Part shown: positions 1 through 8,393 of the stretch, in pieces
How positions within the stretch are numbered: position 1 is the stretch's first letter
Layout: each line of letters opens with the position of its first letter
Assembly (NCBI RefSeq): GCF_003426815.1
Contig: NZ_QKYK01000006.1
Span: 124,001 to 188,000, forward strand
DNA: 64,000 nt
Direction: 5' to 3'
Source of the DNA: Desertimonas flava
GTDB taxonomy: Bacteria; Actinomycetota; Acidimicrobiia; Acidimicrobiales; Ilumatobacteraceae
Translations under genes and position numbers: made by a program
Notes under the pieces: model-generated
The model's input: only the letters and a program-made list of their open reading frames with translations
Database searches by the model: none
Told to the model about the DNA's origin: nothing

Positions 1-1072
1 GCTGCAGGGTGCCGCGGCGGCGATGATGGCACCGCAGGTGCTCACGATCGTGCAACGCCGGCTGCCCAGCGAGCGGCAGCCGATGGCCTTCGCCCTGTAC
101 GCCAGCGTGATCTCCGGCGCGGTCGTGGCCGGCCAGGTGCTCGGCGGCGTGCTCGTCGACGCCGATCTGTTCGGCTGGTCGTGGCGGACGGTGTTCCTCG
201 TCAACGTGCCGATCGGCGTGGCGGTGCTGTCGGTCGTGCCCCGGTGCGTCCCCGAGACCGACGAGCTCACCCGGCGCCGTCTCGACATCACGGGCGTCGG
301 ACTGCTCGCCGCCACGGTGGCGGCGATCATCGTGCCGCTGGTCGTCGGCCGCGAGACCGGCTTCTCGTGGGGCTTGTGGGTCCTGCTCGCCGCTGCCGTG
401 CCCCTCGGCGCGCTGTTCGCCCGTCACGTGAGCGTCCGCCAGGCCGTCACCGGTGACGCCCTCATCGATCTGGCGCTGCTGCGCCGGCCGGCGGTGGCCC
501 TCGGCTTCGGCTCGGTCGTGGCCCAGATGGCGGCCTACGGGGGGATGCTGTTCGCCATCACGTTGCACCTGCAACGCGGTCTCGGCTTCTCCCCCATCAG
601 GTCCGGGCTCTCCCTCGTCACGTTCGCCGTGGCCTTCGCCATCAGCAGCCTCGCCGTGCCGCGCCTGTCGGCGGCCGCTCGGCGGGCGGCACCCGTCGCC
701 GGGCTCGTCGTGACCGCCGCCGGGTTCCTCGTCGCGGCCTGGCTCGCCCGCGAGGGCCACTGGAACATGGCGACGACGGGGCTCGCCTTCGCCGTCGTCG
801 GTGGCGGATTCGGGTGCGGCTACAGCCCGGTCGTCAGCCGGACGGTGGCCACGGTGCCGCGAGCGCGCGCTGCCGACGCCAGCGGCATGTTCACCACGCT
901 CAACCAGCTCGCCTTCGCCATCGGGGTGGCGGCCGTCGGCAGCGTCTACCTCGCCGCCCGGTCCGGGCCCACGGCCGGCGACAGCGGCTCGGCGATGGCG
1001 GTGACGTTCGTCGTCGCCGCCGCCCTCATGCTGGTCGCCGCAGGCGCCGCCGCCACTCAGCGCGCCGACTGA
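1..1072 (+). CDS. MFS transporter, DHA2 (EmrB/QacA) type, 5' end missing
   Basis: C-terminal part of a drug:H+ antiporter-2 family exporter of the inner membrane. The frame is open from base 2 (LQGAAAAMMAPQVL), so the true start lies before the window. The first visible residues are the family signature of the LQG..AA..PQVL type, followed by the WSWRTVFLVNVPIG loop motif typical of 14-TM DHA2 proteins, then about eight hydrophobic segments to the stop. Roughly the first 110-130 residues of a usual 470-500 aa protein are missing. Family is clear; the exported compound is unknown. The next gene follows after 59 bases in the same direction, but no link in function is evident. Confidence 0.85.
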   Translation, partial: LQGAAAAMMAPQVLTIVQRRLPSERQPMAFALYASVISGAVVAGQVLGGVLVDADLFGWSWRTVFLVNVPIGVAVLSVVPRCVPETDELTRRRLDITGVGLLAATVAAIIVPLVVGRETGFSWGLWVLLAAAVPLGALFARHVSVRQAVTGDALIDLALLRRPAVALGFGSVVAQMAAYGGMLFAITLHLQRGLGFSPIRSGLSLVTFAVAFAISSLAVPRLSAAARRAAPVAGLVVTAAGFLVAAWLAREGHWNMATTGLAFAVVGGGFGCGYSPVVSRTVATVPRARAADASGMFTTLNQLAFAIGVAAVGSVYLAARSGPTAGDSGSAMAVTFVVAAALMLVAAGAAATQRAD

Positions 1073-1131
1073 CCGCCCGGCCCGCCGACCCGCATTCGAG
1101 CCACTGATGCGTCGGTCCGTACGCTCGCGCC

Positions 1132-1839
1132 ATGTCCTCCAGTGTGTCCAGCACGATCGCCGACGGCACGGCGACCATCACCCTCGACGACGGCAAGGCC
1201 AACGCCCTGCGACCCGAGACGCTGAGCGCGATCCACGCCGCGCTCGACGAGGCCGAGGCGGCGGAGGCCGTGGTGGTGCTGACCGGGCGGGACGGGATCT
1301 TCTCGGCCGGCTTCGATCTCGACATCATCCGCGCAGGTGGGGAGGGCACGGCATCGCTGGTGCGCGGCGGCATGGAGCTCGCCCTCCGGCTGCTGTCGTT
1401 CCCGGCGCCGGTGGTGGTGGCCTGCAGCGGCCACGCGATGGCGATGGGTTCCTTCCTCCTGCTGGCCGGCGACTACCGCCTCGGCGTCGCCGACAGCGGT
1501 CACCGGATCAGCGCCAACGAGGTGGCGATCGGCATGACGATGCCGCGAGCGGCCATCGAGATCTGTCTCCAGCGTTTGACTCCGGCGGGCTACAACCGCG
1601 CCATCCTCCTCGCCGACGTGTTCACGGGTGACGGCGCGGTCGCCGCCGGGTTCCTCGACACCACCGTGCCGGCCGGATCACTGGCCGACGCCGCCGCAGA
1701 GCGGGCGGCCGCCTTCGCCGGCCTCTCCCGGCGGGCCCACACCGAATCCAAGCTCCGTCTTCGCCAGGCGATGCTCGACCGGCTCGCCGCCGCCATCGAA
1801 GCCGACGACGTGTACCTGCGATCGCTCGTCGTGCGATAG
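1132..1839 (+). CDS. enoyl-CoA hydratase/isomerase family protein (crotonase)
   Basis: 235 aa single-domain crotonase-fold protein acting on an acyl-CoA thioester (hydration, isomerisation or hydrolysis). The two oxyanion-hole segments are visible: FSAGFDL near residue 61 and GHAMAMGSFLLLAGDYR near residue 102. The NEVAIGMTMP segment near residue 127 carries a glutamate at the position of one of the two catalytic acids of true hydratases; the second is not obvious, so the exact reaction is uncertain. At 235 aa it is slightly shorter than the usual 255-270 aa. ATG start at 1132. The next gene begins 9 bases after the stop and may be co-transcribed. Confidence 0.85.
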   Translation: MSSSVSSTIADGTATITLDDGKANALRPETLSAIHAALDEAEAAEAVVVLTGRDGIFSAGFDLDIIRAGGEGTASLVRGGMELALRLLSFPAPVVVACSGHAMAMGSFLLLAGDYRLGVADSGHRISANEVAIGMTMPRAAIEICLQRLTPAGYNRAILLADVFTGDGAVAAGFLDTTVPAGSLADAAAERAAAFAGLSRRAHTESKLRLRQAMLDRLAAAIEADDVYLRSLVVR

Positions 1840-1848
1840 ACCATTGCC

Positions 1849-2517
1849 ATGGACGTCGCAGAGCGCCTCACCGCCATCGATCCGGCCACCAGAGAGCGGC
1901 TGTTCGCCAACCGGGTCACCACCGTCGACGAGCTGCACGAGCTCAACGGCGTGCCCCACCCGCTGATCCTCGAGAAGCACACGACGCAGCTCACGCCTCT
2001 GCTCGCCGACTTCATCACGATGTCGCCGCTGTTCTTCCTCGCCACGTCCAACGAGGACGGCTCCACCGACGTCTCGCCGCGGGGCGACCCCGCCGGCCAG
2101 GTGAGGATCCTCGACGAGCGCACCATCTTCTTCGCCGACCGCGCCGGCAACCGGCGCCTCGACTCCTTCCGCAACATCGTGTCGCGTCCCTCGGTGGGCC
2201 TCGCCTTCCTCGTCCCGCCCGTCGACGAGCTCGTCCGCGTCAACGGCCGCGCGACGATCACCAGGGACGAGGAGTTCCTCGCCGCCATGACGATCCGCGG
2301 CCGGACTCCCAAGCTGGGCGTGCTCGTCGAGATCGACGAGGTGTACGGCCACTGCTCGCGAGCCCTGCTCCGCAGCGCGGTGTTCGACCCGGCGACGTGG
2401 ACCGACCCCGACACCGTGCCGACGCTGAGCGCGATCTACTGCCAACAGAAGAACCTGCCGGCCCCCGACGAGTCGGGCGGCAAGCGGCAGGAGGACTACC
2501 GCAACGAACTCGGCTGA
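1849..2517 (+). CDS. PPOX-class FMN-dependent protein, DR_2398/TIGR04025-like
   Basis: 222 aa split-barrel flavin-binding protein of the pyridoxamine-5'-phosphate oxidase superfamily. The pattern FFLATSNEDGSTDVSPRGDPAG (in pieces: LATSNEDG near residue 64, SPRGDPAG near 75) followed by DRAGNRRLDS and LRSAVFDP matches the DR_2398-type subfamily, from which a cytosolic FMN-dependent oxidoreductase role follows; substrate is not known for the family. ATG start, 9 bases after the crotonase stop. Its 3' end faces the next gene, and a perfect 18-bp-arm palindrome (2527-2563) lies between them. Confidence 0.85.
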   Translation: MDVAERLTAIDPATRERLFANRVTTVDELHELNGVPHPLILEKHTTQLTPLLADFITMSPLFFLATSNEDGSTDVSPRGDPAGQVRILDERTIFFADRAGNRRLDSFRNIVSRPSVGLAFLVPPVDELVRVNGRATITRDEEFLAAMTIRGRTPKLGVLVEIDEVYGHCSRALLRSAVFDPATWTDPDTVPTLSAIYCQQKNLPAPDESGGKRQEDYRNELG

Positions 2518-2526
2518 ACGAGGTGG

Positions 2527-2563
2527 CGGGTAACAGATGGTGCCAGGCACCATCTGTTACCCG
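2527..2563. repeat. palindromic hairpin IR1, TGCCAGGCA-core family
   Basis: Perfect inverted repeat with 18-bp arms around a single central A (position 2545). Outer arm starts CGGGTAACAGATGG; centre GTGCCAGGCAC. It lies between the convergent stops of the genes at 1849-2517 and 2580-2999. It shares 32 of 33 central bases with IR2 (3055-3093). No U-tract follows, so a Rho-independent terminator is possible but not typical; a REP-like dispersed repeat is the alternative. Confidence 0.9.
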
Positions 2564-2579
2564 AAGCCGTGGCCCGGCG

Positions 2580-2999
2580 TCAGTCGAACCAGGGCCCGAT
2601 GCCACCGATCCGATCGACGCGAATACGTGTCAGCCATCCGGGCGGAGCGTCCGCCGGCGGAAATCCCGAGTCCGGGGCGAGGGTCGCTGCCAGCTCGGCG
2701 AGTAACTCGGGCGCTCCACCTTCCTCGATGCGCGCCGTTCCGGCGACCGACAGGTAGTGCTGCATCAGCCCGTCGTTTTCGGCCGACACGACGGTCAGCG
2801 CGACCCGACCATCGCGACGGACGTTTCGCACCTTCCGGTGCTCGCCGAAGTGGCCGCAGACCAGCTCATCATCGTCGCCGTCCGATCGGAGGGCGACCCA
2901 GACCAGGCTCACTTGAGGACTGCCGTCCTCGTTGAGCGTGACGAGGGTTGCGTTGGCACCGGCACCGATGAGGTCACGCGCAGCGTCGGGAAGTTTCAC
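2580..2999 (-). CDS. PPOX-class F420/flavin-dependent protein (Rv1155-like)
   Basis: 139 aa small split-barrel protein, the usual length of actinobacterial PPOX-class F420-dependent enzymes. ATLVTLNEDGSPQVSLVWV near residue 17 is the typical first strand pair, and HRKVRNVRRDGRVALTV near residue 54 the conserved basic stretch that binds cofactor phosphate in this family. F420 or FMN binding is inferred from family only. Start is GTG at 2999 (MKLPDAARDL); the upstream ribosome-binding site is weak. The gene is bracketed by two near-identical palindromes, IR1 downstream and IR2 upstream. Confidence 0.8.
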   Translation of the reverse strand: MKLPDAARDLIGAGANATLVTLNEDGSPQVSLVWVALRSDGDDDELVCGHFGEHRKVRNVRRDGRVALTVVSAENDGLMQHYLSVAGTARIEEGGAPELLAELAATLAPDSGFPPADAPPGWLTRIRVDRIGGIGPWFD

Positions 3000-3054
3000 A
3001 CCCGTCTTCGACGTCCGCTGACTCCGAGATATTCCCGTGCGTCGGCATCACAGC

Positions 3055-3093
3055 GGCGGTAACAGATGGGGCCAGGCACCATCTGTTACCGCC
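3055..3093. repeat. palindromic hairpin IR2, TGCCAGGCA-core family
   Basis: Inverted repeat with 19-bp arms around a central A at 3074 and one mismatch (G3070 opposite A3078). The outer arm GGTAACAGATGG is the same as in IR1; the core reads GGCCAGGCACC because of one T-to-G change. It lies in the 111-base gap downstream of the stop of the FAH-family gene and upstream of the PPOX gene start, both on the minus strand. Confidence 0.88.
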
Positions 3094-3110
3094 CGCGGTC
3101 GGAGGCTCGC

Positions 3111-4049
3111 TCAGAAGCCGGTGCGGAGACGGTGCACCGGCTTCGACGGCAGGATCTCGTGCTCGATGAAGCCGAGCTCCTGCACCTCGAGACGCACCAC
3201 GTCGCCCGGCTGCAGCCAGCCGCGGAACTTGTCGGGGCCGTCGACGGCGAAGTGCTCGACGAGGCACCCGGTGGGCACGGTGCCCGAGCCGATCACCTCG
3301 CCGGGCAACAGGCGCGTGCCTCGCGACGCGTACGAGAGCACCTCGCCCCACGACCAGTCCATCTGGTCCATGAAGCCGTGGCTCACCTTCTCGCCGTTGA
3401 CGTACCCGGTCATCTCGAGGTGGTACGACGGGCCCGACTTGAACGGTTCGAGCTCGTCGGTGGTCACCAGCATCGGGCCGAGCGTGTTGGCTCCGTCCTT
3501 GCCCTTCGAGGGTCCGAGGCTGAGTCGCATCTCGTGGAACTGGAGATCGCGAGCGCTCCAGTCGCAGAAGATCGTGAACCCGGCGATGTGGGACGCCGCC
3601 TCGTCGGGATGGAGGTCGCCACCCTCGCGGCCGATCACCGCGCCGACCTCCAGCTCGTAGTCGAACTGCTCGGAGCCGGGCGAGATCGCCACCTTCTCGC
3701 GCGGCCCGATCACCCCGGTGGTGTTGGAGAAGTAGAACGCCGGGATCTCCTCCCACGCGGGGTCGATCTCGCCGCCGATCGCCGAGCGGGCGTTGCGGAG
3801 GTGGTCGAGGAACGTGAGGCAGTCACGGATCTGGCCGGGACGGATCGGCGGGCCGAGCGCCGCCTCGTCGAACGGCACGACGTCCGTCGGCCGCTCTCTG
3901 GCCTGCTGGGCCGCGGCGTCCATCTTCTCGCCGTCGTCGCCGAGCAGGTCGATCACCCGGCTTCCGGCGGCGAGCCCGTGGACGGCCCCGTCGAGGACGA
4001 GCCCGGCTCGCTCGTCTCCGTCACCGGATCGGTACATCACCCATCGCAT
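3111..4049 (-). CDS. fumarylacetoacetate hydrolase (FAH) family protein
   Basis: 312 aa. FAH-fold enzymes cleave C-C bonds in beta-diketo acids, or isomerise or decarboxylate oxo-acids, at the end of aromatic and heteroaromatic pathways. Visible hallmarks are FDYELEVGAVIGREGGDL near residue 130 (metal-ligand glutamates), FTIFCDWSARDLQF near residue 160 (metal-ligand aspartate), and the C-terminal GSGTVPTGC and LQPGDVVRLEVQELG motifs. ATG at 4049 is chosen because AAGGGAG lies about 7 bases upstream. Its start overlaps the 3' end of the ligase gene by 13 nt, so the two are translationally coupled and probably in one catabolic pathway. Cytosolic; substrate unknown. Confidence 0.87.
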   Translation of the reverse strand: MRWVMYRSGDGDERAGLVLDGAVHGLAAGSRVIDLLGDDGEKMDAAAQQARERPTDVVPFDEAALGPPIRPGQIRDCLTFLDHLRNARSAIGGEIDPAWEEIPAFYFSNTTGVIGPREKVAISPGSEQFDYELEVGAVIGREGGDLHPDEAASHIAGFTIFCDWSARDLQFHEMRLSLGPSKGKDGANTLGPMLVTTDELEPFKSGPSYHLEMTGYVNGEKVSHGFMDQMDWSWGEVLSYASRGTRLLPGEVIGSGTVPTGCLVEHFAVDGPDKFRGWLQPGDVVRLEVQELGFIEHEILPSKPVHRLRTGF

Positions 4050-5755
4050 GATTCGCTCCCTTGCTGATTGTGGTCGTGGTTCGAGTTGTCGGTCGAGTTG
4101 CTCTTCGAGTTGCTGTTCGAGGCGTGGCTCGGAGTGGTGTTCGAGTCGTGGCCCGGATCGTCGGCGTCGAGCTCGTCCCCGTCGGCGGCAGCCGTGGGTT
4201 CGGCGCCGAGGAGGAACTTGCGGATCTTGCCCACCGACGTGCGCGGCAGGTCGTCGACGAAGTGGTACGCCGCGGGGCGCTTGGACGGGGCGAGGCGCTC
4301 GGCGACCCACGCGCGGAGCTCGTCGTCGAGCTCGGCCGGCTTCGGCGCGCCCTCCGCGGCCACGACGTAGGCCACCGGCACCTCGTCACGCATCGGGTCG
4401 GGGCGTCCGACCACGGCCACATCGCCGACCGCCGGATGCTCCGCGAGGACGTGCTCCACCTCGACCACCGACACGTTCTCGCCGGCGACCTTCAAGACGT
4501 CGCTGCGACGGCCGGCGAAGTGGAACATGCCGCGGCCGTCCACGGTGGCCCGGTCACCTGTGTCGAACCAGACGAACCCGTCGGCGGTCTCCTCGACGAT
4601 CGCCGCGGCGGTGGTGTCGGGGTCGTCGAGGTACTCGGCGAAGACGGTGACGCCGGGGACGCCGCCGACGTGGATAGCCCCCTCCTCGTCGAGGGCGACG
4701 GCTGTCCGCGACGGTCCGACGACCCGGACGGCGCAGCCGAGCGTGGGTCGACCGATCGCCGACGGCACGGCGCCGACCAGCGGATTGGACAGGACGGCGG
4801 GCACCGTCTCGGTCATGCCGTAGATCTGTCGAGGCGTGCAGCCGAGCAGCTCGGCCGTCCTGGCGTATTGGTCGGCCGACAGGTTCTGGGCGAACCACGC
4901 GTTGCGCAGCTTCAGTGGCGCCGTGTCCTCAGGCGTCCGGGCGAGGATCATGCGGATCGGCGCGGCGAAGAGCGATGCGTGGGTGACCTCGTGCCGTCGC
5001 GCCTGCTCGACGAACCGTGACGCCGAGAAGGCGCCGATGAGCGCCACGCTGGCCCCGGCCGCGATCGCCGCGGCGAACGAGTAGTACTGCGCGTTGGCAT
5101 GGAACAGCGGCAGCACCACGAGTTGCCGGTCGAAGCGCGTGAGCGACGACGAGGCGGCCATGACCAGTCCGGCGTAGGCGTAGTTGGCCTGGGTGAGCAC
5201 GACACCCTTCGGCGCCGACGTGGTCCCCGAGGTGAACATCACGGCGAGCCGGGTCATCGGATCGACCGTTGCCGGCACCGAGACCGGCTCGGCAGTGGCG
5301 AGCCGGCCGAGGGTGACATCGCGCTCGTCGACGGCGACGACCTCGGTCGTCACGCCCGGCGCCAGGTCGCACGCGGCGAGGAGGTCGGCCTCGCGCCTTG
5401 GCGTCGTGACGGCGACTCGTGGAGTCGTGCGGCGCAGGTGCTCCGCCAACTCGGCGACGCCGGCGCGCGGATCGCTCGGGACGATCCAGGCACCGAGCGC
5501 CGAGCAGGCGAGCCACACGGCGACGAACGCCACGGTGTTGGGCAGCACCAGATGCACGGCATCACCGGCGCCGACGCCTCGGGCCGTCAGCCCTCCCGCG
5601 ACCCGGCGCACGAGCCGGTCCATGTCGCCGTAGGTGAAGTCGCTCACCGCGCCGTCGACGTCCTCGAAGATCAAGAACGGGCGACGGCCGCACTCGTCGA
5701 CGGCGAGCTGCCACAGCTCGGCGAAGCCCGGTACGGCGGGCGCTCTCGGCGTCAT
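4037..5755 (-). CDS. AMP-forming acyl-CoA ligase (ANL superfamily)
   Basis: 572 aa. Activates a carboxylic acid to its CoA thioester through an acyl-adenylate. The phosphate-binding loop TSGTTSAPKGV (near residue 175), YGMTET (near 323), the WFDTGDR aspartate (near 423) and the A10 lysine in RTSVGKIRKFLL (near 518) are all present, so it should be active. ATG at 5755 is chosen for the GGGGGAT box just upstream rather than the far longer open frame. Odd feature: after the A10 motif comes a 45-50 residue acidic, then Asn/Ser-rich tail (SNSKSNSTDNSNHDHN) encoded by short imperfect DNA repeats and overlapping the FAH gene start. First gene of a minus-strand pair divergent from the peptide-type ABC importer. 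Confidence 0.9.
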   Translation of the reverse strand: MTPRAPAVPGFAELWQLAVDECGRRPFLIFEDVDGAVSDFTYGDMDRLVRRVAGGLTARGVGAGDAVHLVLPNTVAFVAVWLACSALGAWIVPSDPRAGVAELAEHLRRTTPRVAVTTPRREADLLAACDLAPGVTTEVVAVDERDVTLGRLATAEPVSVPATVDPMTRLAVMFTSGTTSAPKGVVLTQANYAYAGLVMAASSSLTRFDRQLVVLPLFHANAQYYSFAAAIAAGASVALIGAFSASRFVEQARRHEVTHASLFAAPIRMILARTPEDTAPLKLRNAWFAQNLSADQYARTAELLGCTPRQIYGMTETVPAVLSNPLVGAVPSAIGRPTLGCAVRVVGPSRTAVALDEEGAIHVGGVPGVTVFAEYLDDPDTTAAAIVEETADGFVWFDTGDRATVDGRGMFHFAGRRSDVLKVAGENVSVVEVEHVLAEHPAVGDVAVVGRPDPMRDEVPVAYVVAAEGAPKPAELDDELRAWVAERLAPSKRPAAYHFVDDLPRTSVGKIRKFLLGAEPTAAADGDELDADDPGHDSNTTPSHASNSNSKSNSTDNSNHDHNQQGSESCDG

Positions 5756-5851
5756 CGGCGATCCCCCATGGCCGGATCCCGGTCCGGCTCGTGTCGTTCC
5801 AACATGCTCAGTCCCGACCCTCGTGTGGACTGCCGTCCGAGACAGGGTCTT

Positions 5852-5871
5852 GAAATCTATAGATTGTCGAA
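5852..5871. promoter_or_regulatory. candidate GntR operator, copy 1
   Basis: Read on the minus strand the site is of the form TTnGACAATCTATnnnTTTC, the same as 14752-14771 (17 of 22 bases shared with flanks). It contains the 12-bp perfect palindrome AATCTATAGATT (5854-5865) and is followed by the palindrome AATGTACATT (5870-5879), centres 15 bp apart. It sits in the divergent promoter region between the acyl-CoA ligase (minus) and the ABC binding protein (plus). The most likely ligand is the GntR protein at 14060-14734 (inference). Confidence 0.6.
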
Positions 5872-5915
5872 TGTACATTGACACAGGGCAACGCATTCGA
5901 CAAGGGGGAATTGCC

Positions 5916-7445
5916 ATGCGCACACGACGTGTTCGCTGTCTGATCGCGGCCGTAGCCGCCGCCGTCGCCGCGACGGGGTTCGGCACTGCCGGGGCCACCA
6001 GTCCACCGGCGGCGTCATCCGACGCCGTCATCCGCTACCAGTGGGGAACGCCGGGCGGGAGCAACTACGACCCGCAGCAGGCCTTCAACCAGTTCGCCAA
6101 CATCTACCTGTACCCGGCGTACGACCGCCTCACCGAGCTCACGCCCGAGGGCGAGGTCATCCCGATGCTCGCCGAGTCGTGGGAGTTCGCCGAGAACGAC
6201 ACCGTGCTCCGCCTGGTGCTGCGTCAAGGCGTCGTGTTCCACGACGGCGAGCCGTTCAACGCCGAGGCCGTGAAGGCCAACATCGAACGTGGCCAGACGC
6301 TGGAGACGTCGGCCGTCAAGCCCGACCTGGCCTCCATCGAGGAGGTCGTCGTGGTCGACGAGCACACCGTCGAGCTCCATCTGTCGTCGCCGGGCTCGTC
6401 ACTTCCCGCCCTGCTGTCCGACCGGGCCGGGATGATGATCAGCCCCGCCGCGTTCGACAATCCCGACATCGACCTGATGCCGGTCGGCGCCGGCCCCTAC
6501 CAGGTGGTCGAGCACGTGCCCGGCTCGGTGATCAGCTTCGAGCGCTTCCCCGACTACTGGAACCCGGAGATGCAGACGCTCGGTGGGGTCGAGATCACGA
6601 TGCAGCTCGACCCCGACGCCCGGCTGCGGGCCGTCGCCGACGGCCAGGCCGACGGGACGACGCTCAACCCCGATCAGTTGTCAGCCGCCGAGGACGCCGG
6701 GCTCACCGTGCAGACCCGTGAATCGGCCGGAGCGTTCCTGCTGTTCCTGAACATGGCGAGCCCGGGGCTCGACACGCTCGAGGTGCGCCAGGCGATCAGC
6801 ATGGCGATCGATCGGCAGGGTCTCGCCGACGCCCTCCACGCCGGGCTCTGCACGCCGACGAACCAGATCTTCCCGTCGAGCTACTGGGCGGCCAGCCCGG
6901 ACGTGGTGACCGACAGCTTCGACGTGGAGGCCGCCCGTGCCCTGCTCGAAGAGGCCGGGTACGGCGACGGACTCGCGCTGAGCGCCGTCGTGGTCAACGT
7001 GCCGTTCTACGTGGCCCAGCTCGAGGCGCTCCAGGCGATGCTCGGCGAGATCGGCATCGACCTCGAGGTGACGGCCCTCGAGCCCACCGAGCTGCTGTCC
7101 CGGTTCAGCACCGGCGACGCCGACATGTACTTCACCCAGTACCCGGGCAGCGTCGACCCAGCCAAGACGGTCGCGTCGATCTTCGCCGCCCAAGCCGCGC
7201 TGAACCCCGGCCACTACAGCAACGCCGATGTCGACGCCCTGGCCCTCGAGGGCCTGTCAATCGTGGCCCAGGAGGAGCGGGCCCCGATCTACCAGGAGCT
7301 GTCCGCGGCCGCGGCCGCCGATTACTTCCACATCCCGATCTGCAGCCCGCAGGGCGTCTTCGTCCTCACCGATGCCGTGGGCAACTTCACACCCACGCTG
7401 AGCGGATCGGTCGATTTTCGTGGGGTGACCCTGGCGGGGTCGTGA
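5916..7445 (+). CDS. ABC transporter substrate-binding protein, family 5 (peptide/nickel type)
   Basis: 509 aa periplasmic-type (exported) solute receptor of the SBP_bac_5 family, normal length. The N-terminus MRTRRVRCLIAAVAAAVAATGFG is a signal peptide; I see no lipobox cysteine, so a lipoprotein is not evident. The core shows WEFAENDTVLRLVLRQGVVFHDGEPFNAEAVKAN-type features (FHDGEPFNAEAV near residue 108), VGAGPYQV near 190 and FERFPDYWN near 207, all family signatures. ATG at 5916 follows AAGGGGGA with 7-base spacing. First gene of a five-gene importer operon; permease gene starts 3 bases after its stop. Ligand unknown; family members bind peptides, nickel chelates, opines or sugars. Confidence 0.92.
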   Translation: MRTRRVRCLIAAVAAAVAATGFGTAGATSPPAASSDAVIRYQWGTPGGSNYDPQQAFNQFANIYLYPAYDRLTELTPEGEVIPMLAESWEFAENDTVLRLVLRQGVVFHDGEPFNAEAVKANIERGQTLETSAVKPDLASIEEVVVVDEHTVELHLSSPGSSLPALLSDRAGMMISPAAFDNPDIDLMPVGAGPYQVVEHVPGSVISFERFPDYWNPEMQTLGGVEITMQLDPDARLRAVADGQADGTTLNPDQLSAAEDAGLTVQTRESAGAFLLFLNMASPGLDTLEVRQAISMAIDRQGLADALHAGLCTPTNQIFPSSYWAASPDVVTDSFDVEAARALLEEAGYGDGLALSAVVVNVPFYVAQLEALQAMLGEIGIDLEVTALEPTELLSRFSTGDADMYFTQYPGSVDPAKTVASIFAAQAALNPGHYSNADVDALALEGLSIVAQEERAPIYQELSAAAAADYFHIPICSPQGVFVLTDAVGNFTPTLSGSVDFRGVTLAGS

Positions 7446-7448
7446 CGG

Positions 7449-8393
7449 ATGCTCCGACTGACCCTGCGCCGGCTCGCCGCGCTGATCCCACTCCTGTTCA
7501 TCGTCACGGTGGTCGTGTGGGGTCTCCTGCTGCTCATTCCGGGGGATCCGGCCCAGTCGCTGGTGGGCGACTCGGCCACCCCCGAGCAGCTCGCCGCGGT
7601 GCGTGAGGAGTTGGGCCTGAACGACCCCGCCTACGAGCGGTACGGCCGCTGGTTGGGCGGGGTCGTCCGGGGTGATCTGGGCACCTCGCTGTTCACGAGC
7701 TACCAGGTGACCGACGCGATCACCGACCGCCTGCCCGTCACGCTGTCGCTGGTCGCCTGCTCGTTCGTGCTGGCGACCATCCTCGGTATGACGGCGGGCG
7801 TGGTCGCCGCCACCCACCGCGGCCGGTGGCTCGACCGGCTGCTGACCGTGGGCACGTCGGTGGGCGTGGCCGTTCCCAACTTCTGGCTCGGTCTCGTCCT
7901 CGTCACCTTCTTCGCCATGAAGCTCGACCTCTTCCCGGCCGGCGACTACGTCGGACTGACCGAATCGCCGCTCGGTTGGCTGCACCACATCACCCTGCCG
8001 GCGGTCACGCTGGCGTTGGCCGCCGCGGCCGAGATCGCCCGCCAGATGCGCGCCAGCATGGTCGACGTCCTCGAGCGCGACTACGTGCGGACCCACCGCG
8101 CCCGGGGCATGCCCGAACGAGCCGTCGTCGGCCGGTACGCCTTGAAGAACGCGGCGATGCCCGTGGTCACGGTCGCCGGCCTCCAGGTCGCCCGCCTCTT
8201 CGGCCTGTCGACGATCATCGAACAGATCTTCAACATGCAGGGCGTCGGCCAGCTCGCCGTCGACAGCGTCTTCAAGCGCGACGTGCCGATGATCCAGGGG
8301 GTCGTCCTCACGATCACCGTCGTGGTCGTGCTCACGAACCTCGTCGTCGATGTGTCGTACGGCCTGCTCAACCCCAAGGTTCGAGAATCGTGA
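7449..8393 (+). CDS. ABC transporter permease, DppB/OppB type
   Basis: 314 aa inner-membrane permease with six predicted membrane segments, the first at residues 8-30 (LAALIPLLFIVTVVVWGLLLLIPGD). The periplasmic segment ending in GLNDPAYERYGRWLGGVVRGDLGTS is the typical OppB-like signature, and the EAA-type cytoplasmic loop is visible as DYVRTHRARGMPERAVVGRYALKNA near residue 212. ATG at 7449. Stop overlaps the next permease start (GTGA). Forms the heterodimeric channel with the following permease. Confidence 0.92.
   Translation: MLRLTLRRLAALIPLLFIVTVVVWGLLLLIPGDPAQSLVGDSATPEQLAAVREELGLNDPAYERYGRWLGGVVRGDLGTSLFTSYQVTDAITDRLPVTLSLVACSFVLATILGMTAGVVAATHRGRWLDRLLTVGTSVGVAVPNFWLGLVLVTFFAMKLDLFPAGDYVGLTESPLGWLHHITLPAVTLALAAAAEIARQMRASMVDVLERDYVRTHRARGMPERAVVGRYALKNAAMPVVTVAGLQVARLFGLSTIIEQIFNMQGVGQLAVDSVFKRDVPMIQGVVLTITVVVVLTNLVVDVSYGLLNPKVRES

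Noticed and set aside
1057-1503. Minus-strand open frame of 148 codons over the crotonase gene
   Set aside because: Shadow of a high-GC coding gene: Arg/Gly/His-rich, no motif, while the plus-strand frame is a clear crotonase.
4061-5020. Plus-strand open frame of 319 codons inside the acyl-CoA ligase gene
   Set aside because: Antisense shadow; all ligase motifs are on the minus strand and the frame has no recognisable domain.
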